Source: Methylobrevis pamukkalensis (lineage in GTDB: Bacteria; Pseudomonadota; Alphaproteobacteria; Rhizobiales; Pleomorphomonadaceae). From it: a stretch of 64,000 nt of DNA. The translations under genes were made by a program, and so were the position numbers. The notes under the pieces were generated by a model that worked only from the letters and a program-made list of their open reading frames with translations, did not search any database and was not told where the DNA came from. Of this stretch, positions 36,839 through 47,012 are shown in pieces. The stretch spans positions 62,001-126,000 of the forward strand of contig NZ_MCRJ01000001.1 in the NCBI RefSeq assembly GCF_001720135.1, read 5' to 3'. The stretch's first letter is position 1. Every line of letters starts with the position of its first letter.

Positions 36839-38766
36839 AAGGACTGTCCCAGACTGATGTAGAGCGCGAACGCATCGTCGCCCTCATCAGGATTGAGCGG
36901 CACCGCCACGTCGGCGCGAAGCGGGCCGATGGGTGTATAATAGCGCAGTCCGATGCCGGCGCCGACCTTGATGTCCTCGGAAAAGTCCGGGAACTCTTTC
37001 GCGAAGGAACTGCCCGCGTCGATGAAGGGCACGATGCCGATGGTGTCGGTCACCTTGGCGCGCAGTTCGACCGAGGTTTCGAGGAAGCTGCGGCCGCCGA
37101 TGATCTCGCCGTCGGCGGTCTTGGGGCTGGCGCTCTGGAAGGCGTAGCCGCGGATCGAGCCGCCGCCGCCGGCAAAGAAGCGGCGGTTGGCCGGCACGTC
37201 CGCGAGCGAGGGGCCGAAGATGCCGCCGGCGGAGACGCGGCCGGCGAGGATGAAGCGCGCGTCGTCATCGATCTTCTGGTAGGCGGACAGGCTCGCCTCG
37301 CCGATCAGCATGAAGCCGGTGTCGCCGATCTGGCCGGCGGCCGGCTCGAACTTCGCCGTGGCGCGGATGCCGGTGGCCGGGTCCAGCTTGTTGTCGGTGG
37401 TGTCATAGGCGACCGTCAGCGGCACGCTGGCGAACAGATACTCGTTGGTGCCGAACACGTCGTCGATGGTCGAGGCCTCGACGGCAAGCGAGCCGGACAC
37501 CGAAAGCTGGTCGGTGATCTTGCGTTCGAGGCCGACGCTCGCCTCGGCACCGGTGCGGATGTAGGCGTCGGTGGATTCGCGCAGGATCTTGGCGCTGGCG
37601 ATCAGGTCGTCGCGTGCGGTCAGCACGGCGGGCTTGGAGAAGGTCGCACCCAGCAGATAGGTGAAATCCTCCGGGTCGGCGGCCTCGATGCCCGAGACCT
37701 CGGCGTCGATCCGCAGCTTCTCGGCACCGCCGAACAGGTTGCGATGGCCCCAGTAGCCGGAGACCAGCGCGCCGGTGTCGGTGCCATAGGCGACGTTGAA
37801 GCCGATGTAGCGCGGCTTGCGCTCCTCCAGCTCGACCACCACCGGGATCGTTCCGTCGGGGCCGATCGCCTCGCCGGGGCGCACACGGACCGAGGAGAAG
37901 ACGCCGAGGGCATTGAGCTCTTTCGAATAGTCGTCGAGCGCCTTGGGCGAATAGCGCTGGCCGGCCGCGAAGGGCGCCTTCTTCAGGATCAGGCCGGTGT
38001 CGACGTTCTCGGCGCCGGACACCCGGATCTCGCCGAGGTCGGCAACGCCGCCCGGGGCCACCAGATAGGTGACCTCGACGGTGTCGTCGGCATGTTCGGC
38101 GACGACGTCGCGCGAGACGACGGCGGCGAGCGGATGGCCGCGCTGCTTGAGCAGGGCGACGATCCGGCTCTCGCCGGCGATGATGTCGCCGGAATTGGCG
38201 GGCGCGCCGATGGTGAGCCCGGTGGTGCCGACCTCGACCGGCACGGGCTCGTCGCCGACGCCGACGATGTTGATTTCCGAGAAGCGGAACACCGGGCCGG
38301 GCGTGACGGTGATCGTCGCCGTCAGCGTTCCGCCGGCGGCGGCCGCGCGCTCGATGATCGCGCCGGCATTCTCGTCGAGCACGGAGGTTCCGGCGATGGT
38401 GACGTCGACGAGGGCGCCGTAGCGGGCAGTGCCATAGAGCACGGCGACGAGGCGGTCCTTGTCGACGAGGGCGCGGCGGAACACGTCGTCGGGATTCTCG
38501 ATCTCGTCCTCGGCAACGTCGTAGAGCTGGGACGCGGTCTCGATCTCCGCGCGGATCGCCTCGTCGCCGCCCTCGACGACGATCTCGACGGCGAGAACGG
38601 CCGGTGTGGCCGGCGCCGCCTCGGCGGTGGCCTGCTGGGCATGGGCGGGGGCGATCAGACCCGGCGCCGCGGCGGCGAAAAGCCCGGCCGACATCGCCAG
38701 CGCACGGCAGGCGCGCAAGGGAAGCTGCGGGGGTCGTCGTCCGGATCGTCTGTCGTCGCTACGCAT
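36835..38766 (-). CDS. tamA: TamA, outer-membrane Omp85-family component
   Basis: Outer-membrane beta-barrel of 643 residues. Signal peptide at residues 1-44 (ending PGLIAPAHAQQ), then POTRA-like repeats (about residues 55-300, e.g. VFRFSEINIVGVG and ADLGEIRVSGAENVDTG), then a 16-strand barrel with the conserved FFAGGGGSIRGYAFQ motif (the RGF/Y lid motif of Omp85 proteins). It ends in GQSF with terminal Phe, as outer-membrane proteins do. Intact, unlike its partner. The upstream gap is shared with a divergent histidine kinase gene and contains a CtrA-type site. Confidence 0.93.
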   Translation of the reverse strand: MRSDDRRSGRRPPQLPLRACRALAMSAGLFAAAAPGLIAPAHAQQATAEAAPATPAVLAVEIVVEGGDEAIRAEIETASQLYDVAEDEIENPDDVFRRALVDKDRLVAVLYGTARYGALVDVTIAGTSVLDENAGAIIERAAAAGGTLTATITVTPGPVFRFSEINIVGVGDEPVPVEVGTTGLTIGAPANSGDIIAGESRIVALLKQRGHPLAAVVSRDVVAEHADDTVEVTYLVAPGGVADLGEIRVSGAENVDTGLILKKAPFAAGQRYSPKALDDYSKELNALGVFSSVRVRPGEAIGPDGTIPVVVELEERKPRYIGFNVAYGTDTGALVSGYWGHRNLFGGAEKLRIDAEVSGIEAADPEDFTYLLGATFSKPAVLTARDDLIASAKILRESTDAYIRTGAEASVGLERKITDQLSVSGSLAVEASTIDDVFGTNEYLFASVPLTVAYDTTDNKLDPATGIRATAKFEPAAGQIGDTGFMLIGEASLSAYQKIDDDARFILAGRVSAGGIFGPSLADVPANRRFFAGGGGSIRGYAFQSASPKTADGEIIGGRSFLETSVELRAKVTDTIGIVPFIDAGSSFAKEFPDFSEDIKVGAGIGLRYYTPIGPLRADVAVPLNPDEGDDAFALYISLGQSF

Positions 38767-38939
38767 TACGCTGTCGCCGGCCTCTGTTCCTGTGCCCGCG
38801 GACCGGGCCGGTGCCAGCCGCGCCCTGAACCGGCAGCGGCTTTGCCGGACGTCGTCCAGGCCTCGGTCCGCCGTGGCCACGACCCGCCGGTTGCCCCGCG
38901 AGCCTGGATCGGTCCTCTGAACACCTTGGCCTCCCTGCC

Positions 38940-38954
38940 TTAAACGCACCTTAA
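38940..38954. promoter_or_regulatory. CtrA-type site TTAA-N7-TTAA between tamA and the histidine kinase gene
   Basis: TTAA, seven bases (ACGCACC), TTAA, in DNA where TTAA is rare. This is the spacing of the alphaproteobacterial cell-cycle regulator CtrA. It lies 70 bases before the kinase start and 174 before tamA. The flanking bases fit the extended TTAACCAT half-site less well than the site at 46454. Confidence 0.55.
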
Positions 38955-39023
38955 CGATACCGGTTCACGATTGCGAGATATCTCCGATGCGTGGCACGCG
39001 CGTGCCGATGAAGTGTGGATACG

Positions 39024-40250
39024 ATGCATCAGGACACGAGCAACGAGCCCGACGCCGCGGCCATGGCCGGGCACGAGATCCGCGGCCCCCTCGGCGTGGT
39101 GGCGGCGCTGGCCGACCTGCTTGCGACCCGCTGCGGCCCGGACGGGGAGGCGGCCCGGCTGACCGACCTGATCCGGCTTGCGACCTCGCAGGCGCTGGCC
39201 GTCGCCGACGATCTGGTCGATCGGGGCAGCGTCGGCGCCGGCGCCGGGCTGCGGGTCGTCCCCGGGCCGTTCGATCCGGCGGTGCTGGCCGCCGATCTCG
39301 TCCGCCTCTATGCGCCGCTCGCCAGCGGCGGCGCGGCGCGGGTGACCGCCGACGTCGATCCGGACGTTCCGGCCGCGGTAATCTCCGACGAGCGCCGCAT
39401 CCGCCAGATCCTCACGGGGTTCATCGGCAATGCCTTCAAGCACGCGCCGGGCAGCCCGATCCGGCTGATGGTGTCGATGCGCGGCGACCGGGTCTGTTTC
39501 GAGGTCTGCGACGACGGCCCGGGGCCCGGCGCCGCCGCGTCCTTCACCGCCTTCCGCGCCCCCGCCGCCGGACGCCCGCCGGTGCATGGCGCCGGCCTCG
39601 GCCTGTTCATCGCCGACCGGGTGGCGCGGGCGATCGGCGGCGCCATCGTGATTCTGGCCGGCCGCTCCGGCGGCACGGTCGCCCGTCTCGAGATCGGTCC
39701 GATGCCGCAGGAGACCGTCGCCGATCCGTCGCTGCAGGATCGTGAGCCCGTTGATGCCGGAGCGCGGCCGCAGGTCGTCGAGGCCCTGCCGGCGCGCCCT
39801 GCGCCGCCCGTTCCTGGCCGACCCGTGATTGGGCTTCCCCAGGGTATTCCGCCGTCCGAGCGGCCCTTCTACGGGCGGACCGCGCTGGTGGTGGACGACA
39901 GCCAGATCTCGATCGTGCTGATGACGACGCTGTTGCGCGACTTCGGCTTCGCCGTCGCCGTCGCACGGTCGTCGGCCGAGACCGAGGCGGCGGTGGCGCT
40001 GCGCCGCCCGGACGTGGTGCTGACCGACTGGACGCTCGCCGGCGAGACCGGCGCCGACGTGGTGCGCCGCCTCGACGAGGCCTTCGGGCGCGAACGGCCG
40101 CCGGTGGTCTGCGTGACCGGCCAGGAGCGGATGCCGGCCGAGCGTCTGTTCTCCGGCCTGCTGCGCAAGCCGTTTGCGCCGCACGAGGTGTTCGACCTGC
40201 TGGCCGGCGTGCTTGGTCACCGGCTCGGCCTGGCACCGAGCGCGGGCTGA
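39024..40250 (+). CDS. Soluble hybrid histidine kinase with C-terminal receiver
   Basis: 408-residue protein without membrane segment or sensor domain. The H-box is at the very N-terminus (AGHEIRGPLGVVAALADLL, His17). The kinase part shows the N-box GFIGNAFKHAPG and G-boxes DDGPGPG and GAGLGLFIADRVARA. A Pro-rich linker (about residues 230-285) leads to a receiver domain: ALVVDDSQ, VVLTDWTLAGETG with the phospho-acceptor Asp, and LLRKPF. The missing sensor implies input by protein contact. An upstream CtrA-type site suggests cell-cycle control. Confidence 0.85.
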   Translation: MHQDTSNEPDAAAMAGHEIRGPLGVVAALADLLATRCGPDGEAARLTDLIRLATSQALAVADDLVDRGSVGAGAGLRVVPGPFDPAVLAADLVRLYAPLASGGAARVTADVDPDVPAAVISDERRIRQILTGFIGNAFKHAPGSPIRLMVSMRGDRVCFEVCDDGPGPGAAASFTAFRAPAAGRPPVHGAGLGLFIADRVARAIGGAIVILAGRSGGTVARLEIGPMPQETVADPSLQDREPVDAGARPQVVEALPARPAPPVPGRPVIGLPQGIPPSERPFYGRTALVVDDSQISIVLMTTLLRDFGFAVAVARSSAETEAAVALRRPDVVLTDWTLAGETGADVVRRLDEAFGRERPPVVCVTGQERMPAERLFSGLLRKPFAPHEVFDLLAGVLGHRLGLAPSAG

Positions 40251-40286
40251 GCGAGGACTGCCGCCGCGCAGCCGGGTTGCCGTCCG

Positions 40287-41336
40287 TCAGCGGCCGGCGT
40301 CGAAGCTCACCGTCACCCGGCCGTTGGCGAGCGCGACGACCACGCCCTCGCGGCGGAAGATCCCGCGGATCGTCTCGGTGAAGCCGACATTGACCTGCCG
40401 GTCGGGATGGCCGGTTTCCATGCGCCGGATCGTCGAGACCGACACGCCGCTCGCGGCGGCGAGGTCCGCGATCGACCAGCCGAGGGCGGCGCGCGCCGCG
40501 CGGAGCTGGCCGGGCGTGAGGCCCTGCTCGGCGGTCGCGGCGGAGGCGGTTTCCCTGCCGCCGGCCTCCTTGCCCCCTGTCTCCGGAACCGGGAGGCAGA
40601 TGCCGACGAGTTCCACCATCTGGCCGTCGCGATTGAGCACCGGCGTCGCCGTCGCCTCGAAGCGGCGGTAGGCGCCATCCTGGCAGCGGATCCGGTAGCG
40701 CATCGTGAAGCCGGTCCGCTGTTCCAGCGCGCCGAGCCAGGTCTGCCGGGTCGCGACCAGGTCCTCCGGATGAACCACGTCGAGCCAGCCGTTGCGCTGG
40801 ACATCGGCAAGGCCCTGGCCGGTGAGCTCGCTCCAGCCATGGAGATCGGTGACGATGCCGGCCGGGTCGGCCACCCAGATCACGCCGCCGAGTCGGGCCG
40901 AAAGGCTGGCATTGCGCAGGCTGGTCCGCTTGAGGGCGTCGGTCATCGCCCGTTCCGTGGTGATGTCGAAGACGACCCCGGCGGCCTGGCGGACCTCGCC
41001 GTCGCCGTCGACGAGCACGTCCCCGTAGCCGCGCAGCCAGCGCATCGTTCCGTCGGGCCGGATGATCCGCAGTTCGCGGTCGAAGATCGTGCCGCTGTCC
41101 CGGATCATCGTCGTCGTGTCGAGATCGAGACGATCGTCCGGATGCAGCAGCCGCTGGTACAGTTCGAGCGAGGCCGGAGTGGCCGGATCGACGCCGAAGA
41201 TGCGGTAAAGCCCGGGCGACCATTCCACCGCCCCGGTTGGAACATCCCAGACCCAGGTACCGACCTTGCCACGCATTTCGATGCTTCGCAGAAGTTCGTA
41301 TGATGACCATCGGGTCATTCTCTTCCTGTTCGGCAT
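40287..41336 (-). CDS. PAS-PAS protein with C-terminal Cro/CI-type HTH
   Basis: 349-residue regulator. First PAS/PAC domain at about residues 20-135 (GTWVWDVPTGAVEWSPGLYR, FDRELRIIRPDGTMRWLRG). Second PAS at about residues 145-250 (LGGVIWVADPAGIVTDLHGW, RYRIRCQDGAYRRFEATATP). The last 80 residues are an HTH_3 domain (LTPGQLRAARAALGWSIADL, SGVSVSTIRRMETG). PAS sensors joined directly to a Cro-type HTH are uncommon. It converges with the hybrid kinase gene, 36 bases apart. The signal sensed is unknown. Confidence 0.83.
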   Translation of the reverse strand: MPNRKRMTRWSSYELLRSIEMRGKVGTWVWDVPTGAVEWSPGLYRIFGVDPATPASLELYQRLLHPDDRLDLDTTTMIRDSGTIFDRELRIIRPDGTMRWLRGYGDVLVDGDGEVRQAAGVVFDITTERAMTDALKRTSLRNASLSARLGGVIWVADPAGIVTDLHGWSELTGQGLADVQRNGWLDVVHPEDLVATRQTWLGALEQRTGFTMRYRIRCQDGAYRRFEATATPVLNRDGQMVELVGICLPVPETGGKEAGGRETASAATAEQGLTPGQLRAARAALGWSIADLAAASGVSVSTIRRMETGHPDRQVNVGFTETIRGIFRREGVVVALANGRVTVSFDAGR

Positions 41337-41580
41337 GTCATCCTACTCGTTGTGAGGTCGTCGCGGTCGAATCCCGGTCGGGAACTCTTGATCTGGAGCA
41401 GAATGTGCTCCGGATCAATCGCTCCCTCTCTCGATCCACGCCCTCGTGAGCACTTTCGTCTCCAGACAGCGCCGTCCGGTCCAGTCTTTCGTTCAAACAT
41501 CCTCAAGTGTGAGTGGCGTATTTTCATCAAACGCCCACCACGGCGAGGACCGCAGGACAGACAAGTAGACGGAGGATCGG

Positions 41581-43060
41581 ATGTCCTTTTTCCGCAGCAG
41601 CGAGACGGACGCGCTCATGAGGGGCCTCGACAGGTCCTATGCGATGATCGAGTTCGATCCGACGGGAAAGATCCTGGCCGCCAATGCCAATTTTCTGACG
41701 CCCTCGGCTATTCGCTGGACGAGATTCGCGGGCGCCACCACTCATTGTTCGTGACGCCGGAAGACCGCGACAGTGCCGTCTACAGGGAATTCTGGAAGAA
41801 GCTGGAGCGCGGCGAGGTGCATGTCGGCGCGTTCAAGCGCATCACGAAGGATGGACGCCATGTCTGGATCGAGGCCACCTACAACCCGGTGTTCGGGCGT
41901 GGGGGCCGCACGATCAAGGTGGTGAAACTTGCCACGGACATCACGCAGCGCAAGCTGGCCGCGCTCGAGTCGGCGGGCCAGATCGCGGCGATCAACCGGG
42001 CCCAGGCCGTCATCCATTTCACGCTCGACGGCACCGTCACCGAGGCCAACCAGAATTTCCTCGACGCGCTCGGCTACCGGATCGAGGAGATCCGCGGCCA
42101 GCACCACCGCATGTTCATGGAGCCGGGCGAACGTGACAGCGCGGAATACCGGCGCTTCTGGGACGATCTGCGTCGCGGCGAGTTCCAGTCGGCCGAATGC
42201 AAGCGGATCGGCAAGGGCGGGCGCGAGGTCTGGATCCAGGCCACCTACAATCCGATCCTCGATGACGCCGGCCGGCCGCTGAAGGTCGTCAAGTTCGCCA
42301 CCGACATCACCGCGCAGGTCGAGGACCGCCGGCGCCGTCATCGCCTGCAGGGCGTCATGATCGACGAACTCGCCGAGGTCGCCAAGGCGATCTCCGAAAC
42401 CAGCCGGCAGGCGACCGATGCCGCCACCGCCTCGGCGGAGACGTCGTCGAACGTGCAGGCGGTCGCCTCGGGGGCCGAGGAACTCGTCGCGTCGGTCGAG
42501 GAGATCAGCCGCCAGGTGGGCCAGGCGCTCGTGATTTCCACCGGCGCGGTGCGGCAGGCGCAGGACACCACCGGCGTCGTGGCCAGCCTTGCCAGCGCGG
42601 CGCAGAAGATCGGCGACGTGGTGGCGCTGATCAACTCGATCGCGGCCCAGACCAACCTGCTGGCGCTCAACGCCACCATCGAGGCGGCGCGCGCGGCGAG
42701 GCCGGCAAGGGCTTCGCGGTGGTTGCCAGCGAGGTGAAGAGCCTCGCCTCGCAGACGTCGAAGGCGACCGAGGAGATCCGCGCCCAGATCGGCGCGGTGC
42801 AGACGACCACGGATGAGGCGGTCGGTGCGATCGAGTCGATCGCGATGACCATCTCGCAGATCAACGACATCTCGGCGAGCATCGCCGCCTCGGTCGAGGA
42901 ACAGTCGGCCGTGACCCGCGACATGTCGTCGAACATGCACACCGCCGCCCACGGGGTCGACGTGGTGACCCGCAACATGGGCACGATCGCGGACTCGACC
43001 GGGCAGGTCGACGCGGCGACGCGCCGGGTGCGCGAGGCGTCGATGGCGCTGGTCGCCTGA
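41581..43060 (+). CDS. Cytoplasmic PAS-PAS methyl-accepting chemotaxis protein, two apparent frameshifts
   Basis: Soluble chemoreceptor, repaired length about 493 residues, with no transmembrane segment. Two closely similar PAS domains ([20 protein letters not shown] and [20 protein letters not shown]) precede a signalling domain with the hairpin tip [20 protein letters not shown] and [20 protein letters not shown]. Bases are missing near 41697 ([11 protein letters not shown]) and near 42699 (AARAGEAGKG). It resembles BdlA/Aer2-like receptors with tandem PAS domains that bind heme or flavin. No che genes are nearby. Confidence 0.87.
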
Positions 43061-43091
43061 CCGGCGTCGTCCCGGCCCGCGCCGCAGGACG

Positions 43092-43128
43092 AAAAGGGAC
43101 CCGGAGGACGTCGCCTCCGGGTCCTTTT
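43092..43128. terminator. Bidirectional terminator between the chemoreceptor gene and phaB
   Basis: AAAAGG(G)ACCCGGAGG pairs with CCTCCGGGTCCTTTT: a 15-bp stem with one bulged G and a 6-base loop. It has a T run on each strand, between two convergent genes. Confidence 0.88.
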
Positions 43129-43151
43129 CGTTTCAAGCCGTGGGTCCGCCT

Positions 43152-43877
43152 TCAGCCGTTGGCGATATACTGGCCGCCGTTGATCGTCAGCACCGCGCCG
43201 GTCATGAAGCCGGCCGCCGGGGAGGCGAGGTAGACGGTGAGGGCGGCGATTTCCTCGGCCTTGCCGAGGCGGCCGACCGGGATGCCCTTGATGATGCCCT
43301 TCAGCACCTCCTCGGGCACCGCCGCCACCATGTCGGTGTCGATGTAGCCGGGGCAGATGCAGTTGACGGTGATGCCCTTGAAGGCGCTTTCCTGGGCCAG
43401 CGCCTTGGTGAAGCCGATCACGCCGGCCTTGGCGGCCGAATAGTTGGTCTGGCCCATCTGGCCCTTCTGGCCGTTGATCGACGAGATGTTGACGATCCGG
43501 CCGAAGCTGCGGGCGCGCATGCCCTCGATCACGGGCTTGGTCATCGTGAACATGGAATCGAGGTTGGTGGAGATTACCGCCTTCCACGCGTCGAAGGACA
43601 GCTTGTGGAACATGGCGTCGCGGGTGATGCCGGCGTTGTTGACGAGGATGTCGACCGGGCCGAGCTCCGCCTCGACCTTGGCAAGACCGGTGGCGCAGGC
43701 CTCGGCGTCGGCCACGTCCCACTGGTAGACGGCGATGCCGGTCTCGGCCCTGAAGGCCTCGGCCTTTTCCACGTTGCCGGCAAAGGTGGCGGCCACGGTG
43801 TGGCCGGCGTCCCTGAGGCCGATCGAGATGGCCGCGCCGATGCCGCGCGTGCCGCCGGTGACGACTGCAATGCCCAT
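43152..43877 (-). CDS. phaB: Acetoacetyl-CoA reductase
   Basis: NADPH-dependent SDR that makes (R)-3-hydroxybutyryl-CoA for polyhydroxybutyrate. 241 residues: VTGGTRGIGAAISIGL, LVNNAGITRDAMFHKLSFDA, the catalytic Ser in VNISSINGQKGQMGQTNYS, and YSAAKAG. The SINGQKGQ(M/F)GQTNYSAAKAG stretch is diagnostic of PhaB. It lies downstream of phaA, separated by 150 bases that contain a very strong hairpin. No phaC synthase gene is in the window. Confidence 0.96.
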   Translation of the reverse strand: MGIAVVTGGTRGIGAAISIGLRDAGHTVAATFAGNVEKAEAFRAETGIAVYQWDVADAEACATGLAKVEAELGPVDILVNNAGITRDAMFHKLSFDAWKAVISTNLDSMFTMTKPVIEGMRARSFGRIVNISSINGQKGQMGQTNYSAAKAGVIGFTKALAQESAFKGITVNCICPGYIDTDMVAAVPEEVLKGIIKGIPVGRLGKAEEIAALTVYLASPAAGFMTGAVLTINGGQYIANG

Positions 43878-43962
43878 GATTCTCTCCCTGTTCTGGATGC
43901 CGCAGCGCCCCCCGGCGCGCGGTTGCCGTCTTCTTCTTATCTGCCCGGCGGCGCGGGGCGCC

Positions 43963-44004
43963 GCGACCTGTCGTCCCGAAGGCGATGGCGGGACGACAGG
44001 TCGC
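43963..44004. repeat. Strong hairpin between phaA and phaB
   Basis: A perfect 16-bp inverted repeat (GCGACCTGTCGTCCCG / CGGGACGACAGGTCGC) with a 10-base loop. There is no T run after it in the phaA-to-phaB direction, so it is not a standard terminator. It could protect the 3' end of phaA mRNA or lower read-through into phaB. Confidence 0.75.
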
Positions 44005-44028
44005 GGGCTGCGGGACGTGTCAGGCGCC

Positions 44029-45199
<1,171 letters not shown>

Positions 45200-45615
45200 G
45201 GTGCTCTCCCGGTCTGGCGGTGTGCCTCGCCCGCCCGTCTCTTGGTTCCGCCCGCAGCCGGCGGTGCACCGCCCATGCGGGACCGATGCCTGACCAGCAC
45301 TAGAGAAGTTTCGCGCGGGCTCTGTCAACCGCGGGAAGGGTGGCATTTCGTCGTGACGCGACCTGCGGTCGCGCCCCTGCGGACGCTCCTTTGCCCCTCG
45401 GGCCGCGTGCACCGCAGATGGCCCGTGCTGCAGGGCGAAAACCTGTGGTCGCGGCTGCGAAAACCGCCTAGTCTTCCGATGTGTGGGACGGCTCCGGCCG
45501 TCCGCGCCGTGTCGGGGAGGACCTTCGGCGCACGGCAGCGGACGGTCACACGGCGCGACAAGCGCCGGGCACCGGGTATGCGGTCCGCGCGTGGTCTGGG
45601 AGGACGACGATCTCA
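45200..45615. other. Divergent control region between phaA and phaR
   Basis: No gene is supported in these 416 bases. It must contain the phaA and phaR promoters. TGCACCGCA at 45408-45416 (TGC-N3-GCA) resembles the TGC/GCA dyad described for PhaR sites, and a CTGCAG lies 15 bases on. This is a weak match and I cannot confirm it. Confidence 0.4.
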
Positions 45616-46197
45616 ATGGCAAAGAACGACACACCAACCATCATCAAGAAATACGCGAACCGGCGTCTCTACAACACCGGCACCAGCACCTACGTGACCC
45701 TCGAGGATCTGGCCCAGATGGTGAAGGGCGGCGAGGACTTCATCGTGCACGATGCGAAGTCCGGCGAGGAGATCACCCGCTCGGTGCTCACCCAGATCAT
45801 CTTCGAACAGGAAGGCAAGGGGCAGAACCTGCTGCCGGTCACTTTCCTGCGGCAGTTGATCCGCTTTTACGGCGACAGCATGCAGACGCTCGTGCCGGGA
45901 TACCTGGAGCAGTCGATCGCCTCGCTGACCCGCGAGCAGGAGAAGTTCCGCCAGACGATGACCCACACCTTCGGCGGCACGGGCCTCGAGGCGATGGAAG
46001 AGCAGGTGCGGCGCAACGCCGAGATGTTCGAGAAGGCCATGCGGATGTTCATCCCCTTCGCCGCCGGCGAGACGGGCGAGGGCGCCCCGAAGCCGGCCGA
46101 GGCGCCCGAAGCGCGCAGCGCCGACATCGACGGTCTCAAGGAGCAGATCGAGGCCATGCAGCGCCGGCTGGACAAGCTCGGCGCCGAAAAGGCCTGA
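45616..46197 (+). CDS. phaR: Polyhydroxyalkanoate synthesis repressor PhaR
   Basis: DNA- and PHB-binding regulator of 193 residues. The N-terminal PHB/PHA_accum_DNA-binding domain is TIIKKYANRRLYNTGTSTYV and TLEDLAQMVKGGEDFIVHDA. Next is the accumulation domain with QNLLPVTFLRQLIRFYGDSM. The tail is Ala/Glu-rich with a coiled-coil end (IDGLKEQIEAMQRRLDKLG). It represses phasin and PHB genes until granules form. Divergent from phaA. Confidence 0.96.
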   Translation: MAKNDTPTIIKKYANRRLYNTGTSTYVTLEDLAQMVKGGEDFIVHDAKSGEEITRSVLTQIIFEQEGKGQNLLPVTFLRQLIRFYGDSMQTLVPGYLEQSIASLTREQEKFRQTMTHTFGGTGLEAMEEQVRRNAEMFEKAMRMFIPFAAGETGEGAPKPAEAPEARSADIDGLKEQIEAMQRRLDKLGAEKA

Positions 46198-46586
46198 GGG
46201 GTCCGGCGAGGGACTCGCGAGGGCTGGCGGAGGGTGGCGGCTTCGGCGCGCCGCACCTGCCGGTCCTCGGTCCGGCTGCGTCTACAGGTCGCCAAATCTC
46301 CGGCTCGCGGGCCTTCTCCGCGCCTTGCAGCGCTGGGGGGCGGCGCTCGATCCCCCCTTTCTTCAAATTCCGACGGTCGCCAACCCGGCATTGTCATGTC
46401 CGGGACCGATCCGCCCTGTCCGGCGTTGAAAGGTTAATGCGAAGGGCGTAGCATTAACCATTCGTTAAGACCTGCGTCGTTTCGCGGTGGCACAGCCAGG
46501 CGAGGGCCTCTGCGGCCCGCGACTTGCTGAGTCTCGGGCAAGGGGCAGGGCGCGGCGCGCTTGTGTCCCGGAACGGGACGACGAGG
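46198..46586. other. Non-coding region between phaR and the 126-residue gene
   Basis: No gene is supported. The right half is AT-rich for this genome and holds a CtrA-type site within a larger dyad (listed separately). The left half shows nothing I can assign. Confidence 0.5.
46432..46468 (+). promoter_or_regulatory. CtrA-type site inside a larger dyad
   Basis: Perfect TTAA-N7-TTAA (46454-46468, TTAACCATTCGTTAA), including the full TTAACCAT half-site of CtrA. It overlaps a perfect 9-bp inverted repeat GGTTAATGC/GCATTAACC (46432-46440 and 46451-46459, 10-base spacer). It lies 119 bases upstream of the small gene that follows. Confidence 0.75.
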
Positions 46587-46967
46587 ATGCGGATCTTGGA
46601 CATCGGCCGAACCATCGACAGGACAGGCACCGCGCGGGTCTCCCCGCGCCGGGTGGCGTCCGCGTCGGCGGGCAGCGGCGCCGACCGGGACGAGCGCCAC
46701 GAGCCCCGGGGCGAGGCCATGTCGGAGGGGCGGGACATCGTCCTGCTCGAGCCGGTGTCGCCGCGCGAGAGCAGCGGCCATTACCGCGCCGGCGCCCCGT
46801 TCATCGCCCAGCTGATCGCCAACCGCGAGACCACGCCGGCCGGCGGCGAACGTCGCGCGAGCCGGGCCAACGGCGCCGTCGCGCCGCGCGCCAATGAAGC
46901 CTATGGCCGGGCCGGCCGGCTTTCCACGGCCATCGAGCCCGGCTTCCTGCTCGCCCGCAGCTGCTGA
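46587..46967 (+). CDS. Small conserved protein of unknown function under a CtrA-type site
   Basis: 126 residues, no signal peptide or membrane segment, rich in Arg, Ala and Ser. The one ordered-looking patch is SGHYRAGAPFIAQLIANRET (about residues 64-83), a pattern I have seen in small Rhizobiales proteins of unknown role. The ATG is preceded by GACGAGG. The rest looks disordered. The CtrA-type site upstream suggests cell-cycle or motility-linked expression. I cannot assign a function. Confidence 0.65.
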   Translation: MRILDIGRTIDRTGTARVSPRRVASASAGSGADRDERHEPRGEAMSEGRDIVLLEPVSPRESSGHYRAGAPFIAQLIANRETTPAGGERRASRANGAVAPRANEAYGRAGRLSTAIEPGFLLARSC

Positions 46968-47012
46968 GCGGACCGTTTCTCCCGGACCAGTCTCCCTGAT
47001 CGAGGCCCGCGC

